Shown piece after piece: positions 6,161-7,103 of a DNA stretch of 7,103 nt (positions within the stretch are counted from its first letter, which is position 1; each line of letters starts with the position of its first letter). The DNA comes from Saprospiraceae bacterium (GTDB taxonomy: Bacteria; Bacteroidota; Bacteroidia; Chitinophagales; Saprospiraceae): contig SCUG01000596.1 of the NCBI GenBank assembly GCA_004297645.1, forward strand, positions 1 through 7,103. The letters are read 5' to 3'. The notes beneath the pieces were generated by a model, which saw nothing but the letters and a program-made list of their open reading frames with translations, did not search any database and was not told where the DNA came from. The translations under genes were made by a program, and so were the position numbers.

Positions 6161-6808
6161 ATGTCAACAGCAGTAGCGACACCTGTCCAACAAATATTCC
6201 CCTTTCCCGAAGTCGTTGAATTCGGCGGAGAGTTTGTCCTGCGCGGCATGTCGAAAGCGGCCTTCATCCAGATTTCCCGCCGGCATCCGGACCTTCGAAT
6301 GGAAAGGGAAAAAAACGGAGACATCACTATTATGGCACCAGTAAAAGGAGGAAGTAGCATCCGCGAAAACAGACTGTGTACAAGGGTCACCAATTGGAGG
6401 GACAAAACTAAGAATGGGGAAGTATTCAATCCGAGCGGCGGCTTCGACCTTCCCGATGGCGCCACCAAATGCCCAGACGTCGCTTGGGTCAGCAGCGAAA
6501 AAATGGCCCAACTCACCCCGGAGCAAGTCGAGGATGAGTTCATCCCTATCGTCCCGGACTTCATCGGTGAAGTTCGCTCCAAAAGCGACCGCTTGAAGCG
6601 GTTGCAAGAAAAAATGTTGAACACCTGGGTTTCCAATGGCGTCCGGCTCGGCTGGTTGATAGACCCCTACGACGAGCGGGTGTACGTCTATCGGGAAGAC
6701 GGGCTGTTTGAAGTGGTGAAGGGTTTTGATAATAAAATTTCGGGAGAGGAAGTGATGCCGGGTTTCGAGCTGGATTTGTCAGAATTCAGGCTGTATGGGA
6801 AAAAGTAG
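6161..6808 (+). CDS. Uma2 family protein (DUF820, PD-(D/E)xK-type nuclease fold)
   Basis: This 215-residue protein has the Uma2/DUF820 layout (PF05685). The family has a restriction-endonuclease-like fold and is annotated as putative endonuclease, with few members tested. The N-terminal 30 residues form the usual variable lead, followed by LRMEREKNGDITIMAP (45-60). Likely active-site residues are Asp106 in CPDVAWV and Glu137 in PDFIGEVRSKSD. Lys151 and the GVRLGWLIDP block (160-169) complete the family pattern. The C-terminus (EVMPGFELDLSEF) matches the usual ending. The ATG at 6161 follows an A-rich leader and needs no other start. It converges on a second Uma2 gene, with a palindrome between them. 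In many genomes these genes come in scattered multiple copies, with no agreed role and no partner gene, which fits here. Confidence 0.9.
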   Translation: MSTAVATPVQQIFPFPEVVEFGGEFVLRGMSKAAFIQISRRHPDLRMEREKNGDITIMAPVKGGSSIRENRLCTRVTNWRDKTKNGEVFNPSGGFDLPDGATKCPDVAWVSSEKMAQLTPEQVEDEFIPIVPDFIGEVRSKSDRLKRLQEKMLNTWVSNGVRLGWLIDPYDERVYVYREDGLFEVVKGFDNKISGEEVMPGFELDLSEFRLYGKK

Positions 6809-6826
6809 TGTAAAAATGGGAGGCAA

Positions 6827-6870
6827 AAAGCAGAAAGGGCCGGGGAAATTTCCCCGGCCCTTTCTGCTTT
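6827..6870. terminator. Perfect 44-nt palindrome, two-way intrinsic terminator
   Basis: Bases 6827-6848 are exactly reverse-complementary to 6849-6870, a 22-bp arm with no spacer. The G+C-rich middle of each arm is flanked by A/T-rich ends, AAAGCAGAAAGGG on the left and CCCTTTCTGCTTT on the right. It sits between two convergent genes, so RNA from either strand forms the same hairpin ending in U-rich sequence. It matches neither palindrome type elsewhere in the window, so it looks like a true terminator, not a dispersed repeat. Confidence 0.8.
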
Positions 6871-6890
6871 CAGGTCTTGTTTGGTGGGAG

Positions 6891-7103
6891 CTATTGCTCT
6901 TTTAGTTCCTGCAATTTCAGCACAAATCCCGGCAACACATCCTCCCCGTCGAGCTGGCCAGAAAAATCCTTGATTTCCTCCGTCGAACCACTTGCCCGGA
7001 AGGCCCAGGCTTTTTCGTTGATGGGGTCAATCAGCCAGGCCAGCCGGACGCCGTTGGCTATCCAGACGTCTTCCATTTTCCGCTTCAACTTGCGCAGGCT
7101 GTC
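6891..7103 (-). CDS. Uma2 family protein, C-terminal part (cut by window edge)
   Basis: The frame is open from the window edge to a TAG at 6891-6893, giving 70 residues; the N-terminal part lies beyond the window. A TTG at 7086-7088 could be called a start but is not needed, since the frame continues upstream with family-like residues (DSLRKLKRKM). The visible part aligns closely with the C-terminus of the 6161-6808 product. The Lys-bearing helix is followed by NGVRLAWLIDP, an Asp/Glu-rich strand, and DVLPGFVLKLQEL at the end. It is thus a paralogue in opposite orientation. The catalytic Asp and Glu would lie upstream and cannot be judged here. Confidence 0.85.
   Translation of the reverse strand, partial: DSLRKLKRKMEDVWIANGVRLAWLIDPINEKAWAFRASGSTEEIKDFSGQLDGEDVLPGFVLKLQELKEQ

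Overview
The window reads as a piece of a Bacteroidota chromosome, probably from a Saprospiria-like lineage. The protein style fits this. Starts lack clear Shine-Dalgarno sequences, and TAnnTTTG-like -7 elements occur in A+T-rich gaps. Two Uma2-type genes sit close together, and small dispersed palindromes lie between genes. The lineage is inferred from sequence style only; no search could be run.

Left half (1-2883): a perfect 31-bp inverted repeat is followed by a two-gene molybdenum hydroxylase unit of the isoquinoline 1-oxidoreductase / aldehyde oxidase type. The first gene encodes a small subunit with two [2Fe-2S] clusters (133-588). The second encodes a Tat-exported molybdopterin-binding large subunit (649-2883). 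A short palindrome sits in the 60-bp gap between them. All expected cluster ligands and the catalytic Glu are visible, so the enzyme looks intact; its substrate cannot be read from sequence.

Middle (2884-3662): 779 bp with no intact gene and visibly more A+T. The left half holds frame-broken remnants of a minus-strand gene whose stop nearly touches the large-subunit stop. The right half holds an imperfect 27-nt inverted repeat and a possible promoter for the next gene.

Right centre (3663-5403): two overlapping maturation genes, an XdhC/CoxI-family chaperone and a MocA-type molybdenum cofactor cytidylyltransferase. Together with the structural genes they make a coherent set. MocA would convert Mo-molybdopterin to the cytosine dinucleotide form (MCD), XdhC would protect or sulfurate and insert it, and the folded heterodimer would then leave by the Tat route.

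Right end (5404-7103): a convergent metal-dependent cyclase / kynurenine formamidase-like gene (5452-6084, minus) is diverged from a Uma2-family nuclease-fold gene (6161-6808). That gene converges, across a perfect 44-nt palindrome that looks like a two-way terminator, on a second Uma2 gene cut by the window edge. I see no evidence for a wholly new system. The points most worth checking are the decayed gene between structural and maturation genes, the palindrome families, the possible lipoprotein-type Tat signal, and the divergent XdhC nucleotide-binding loop.
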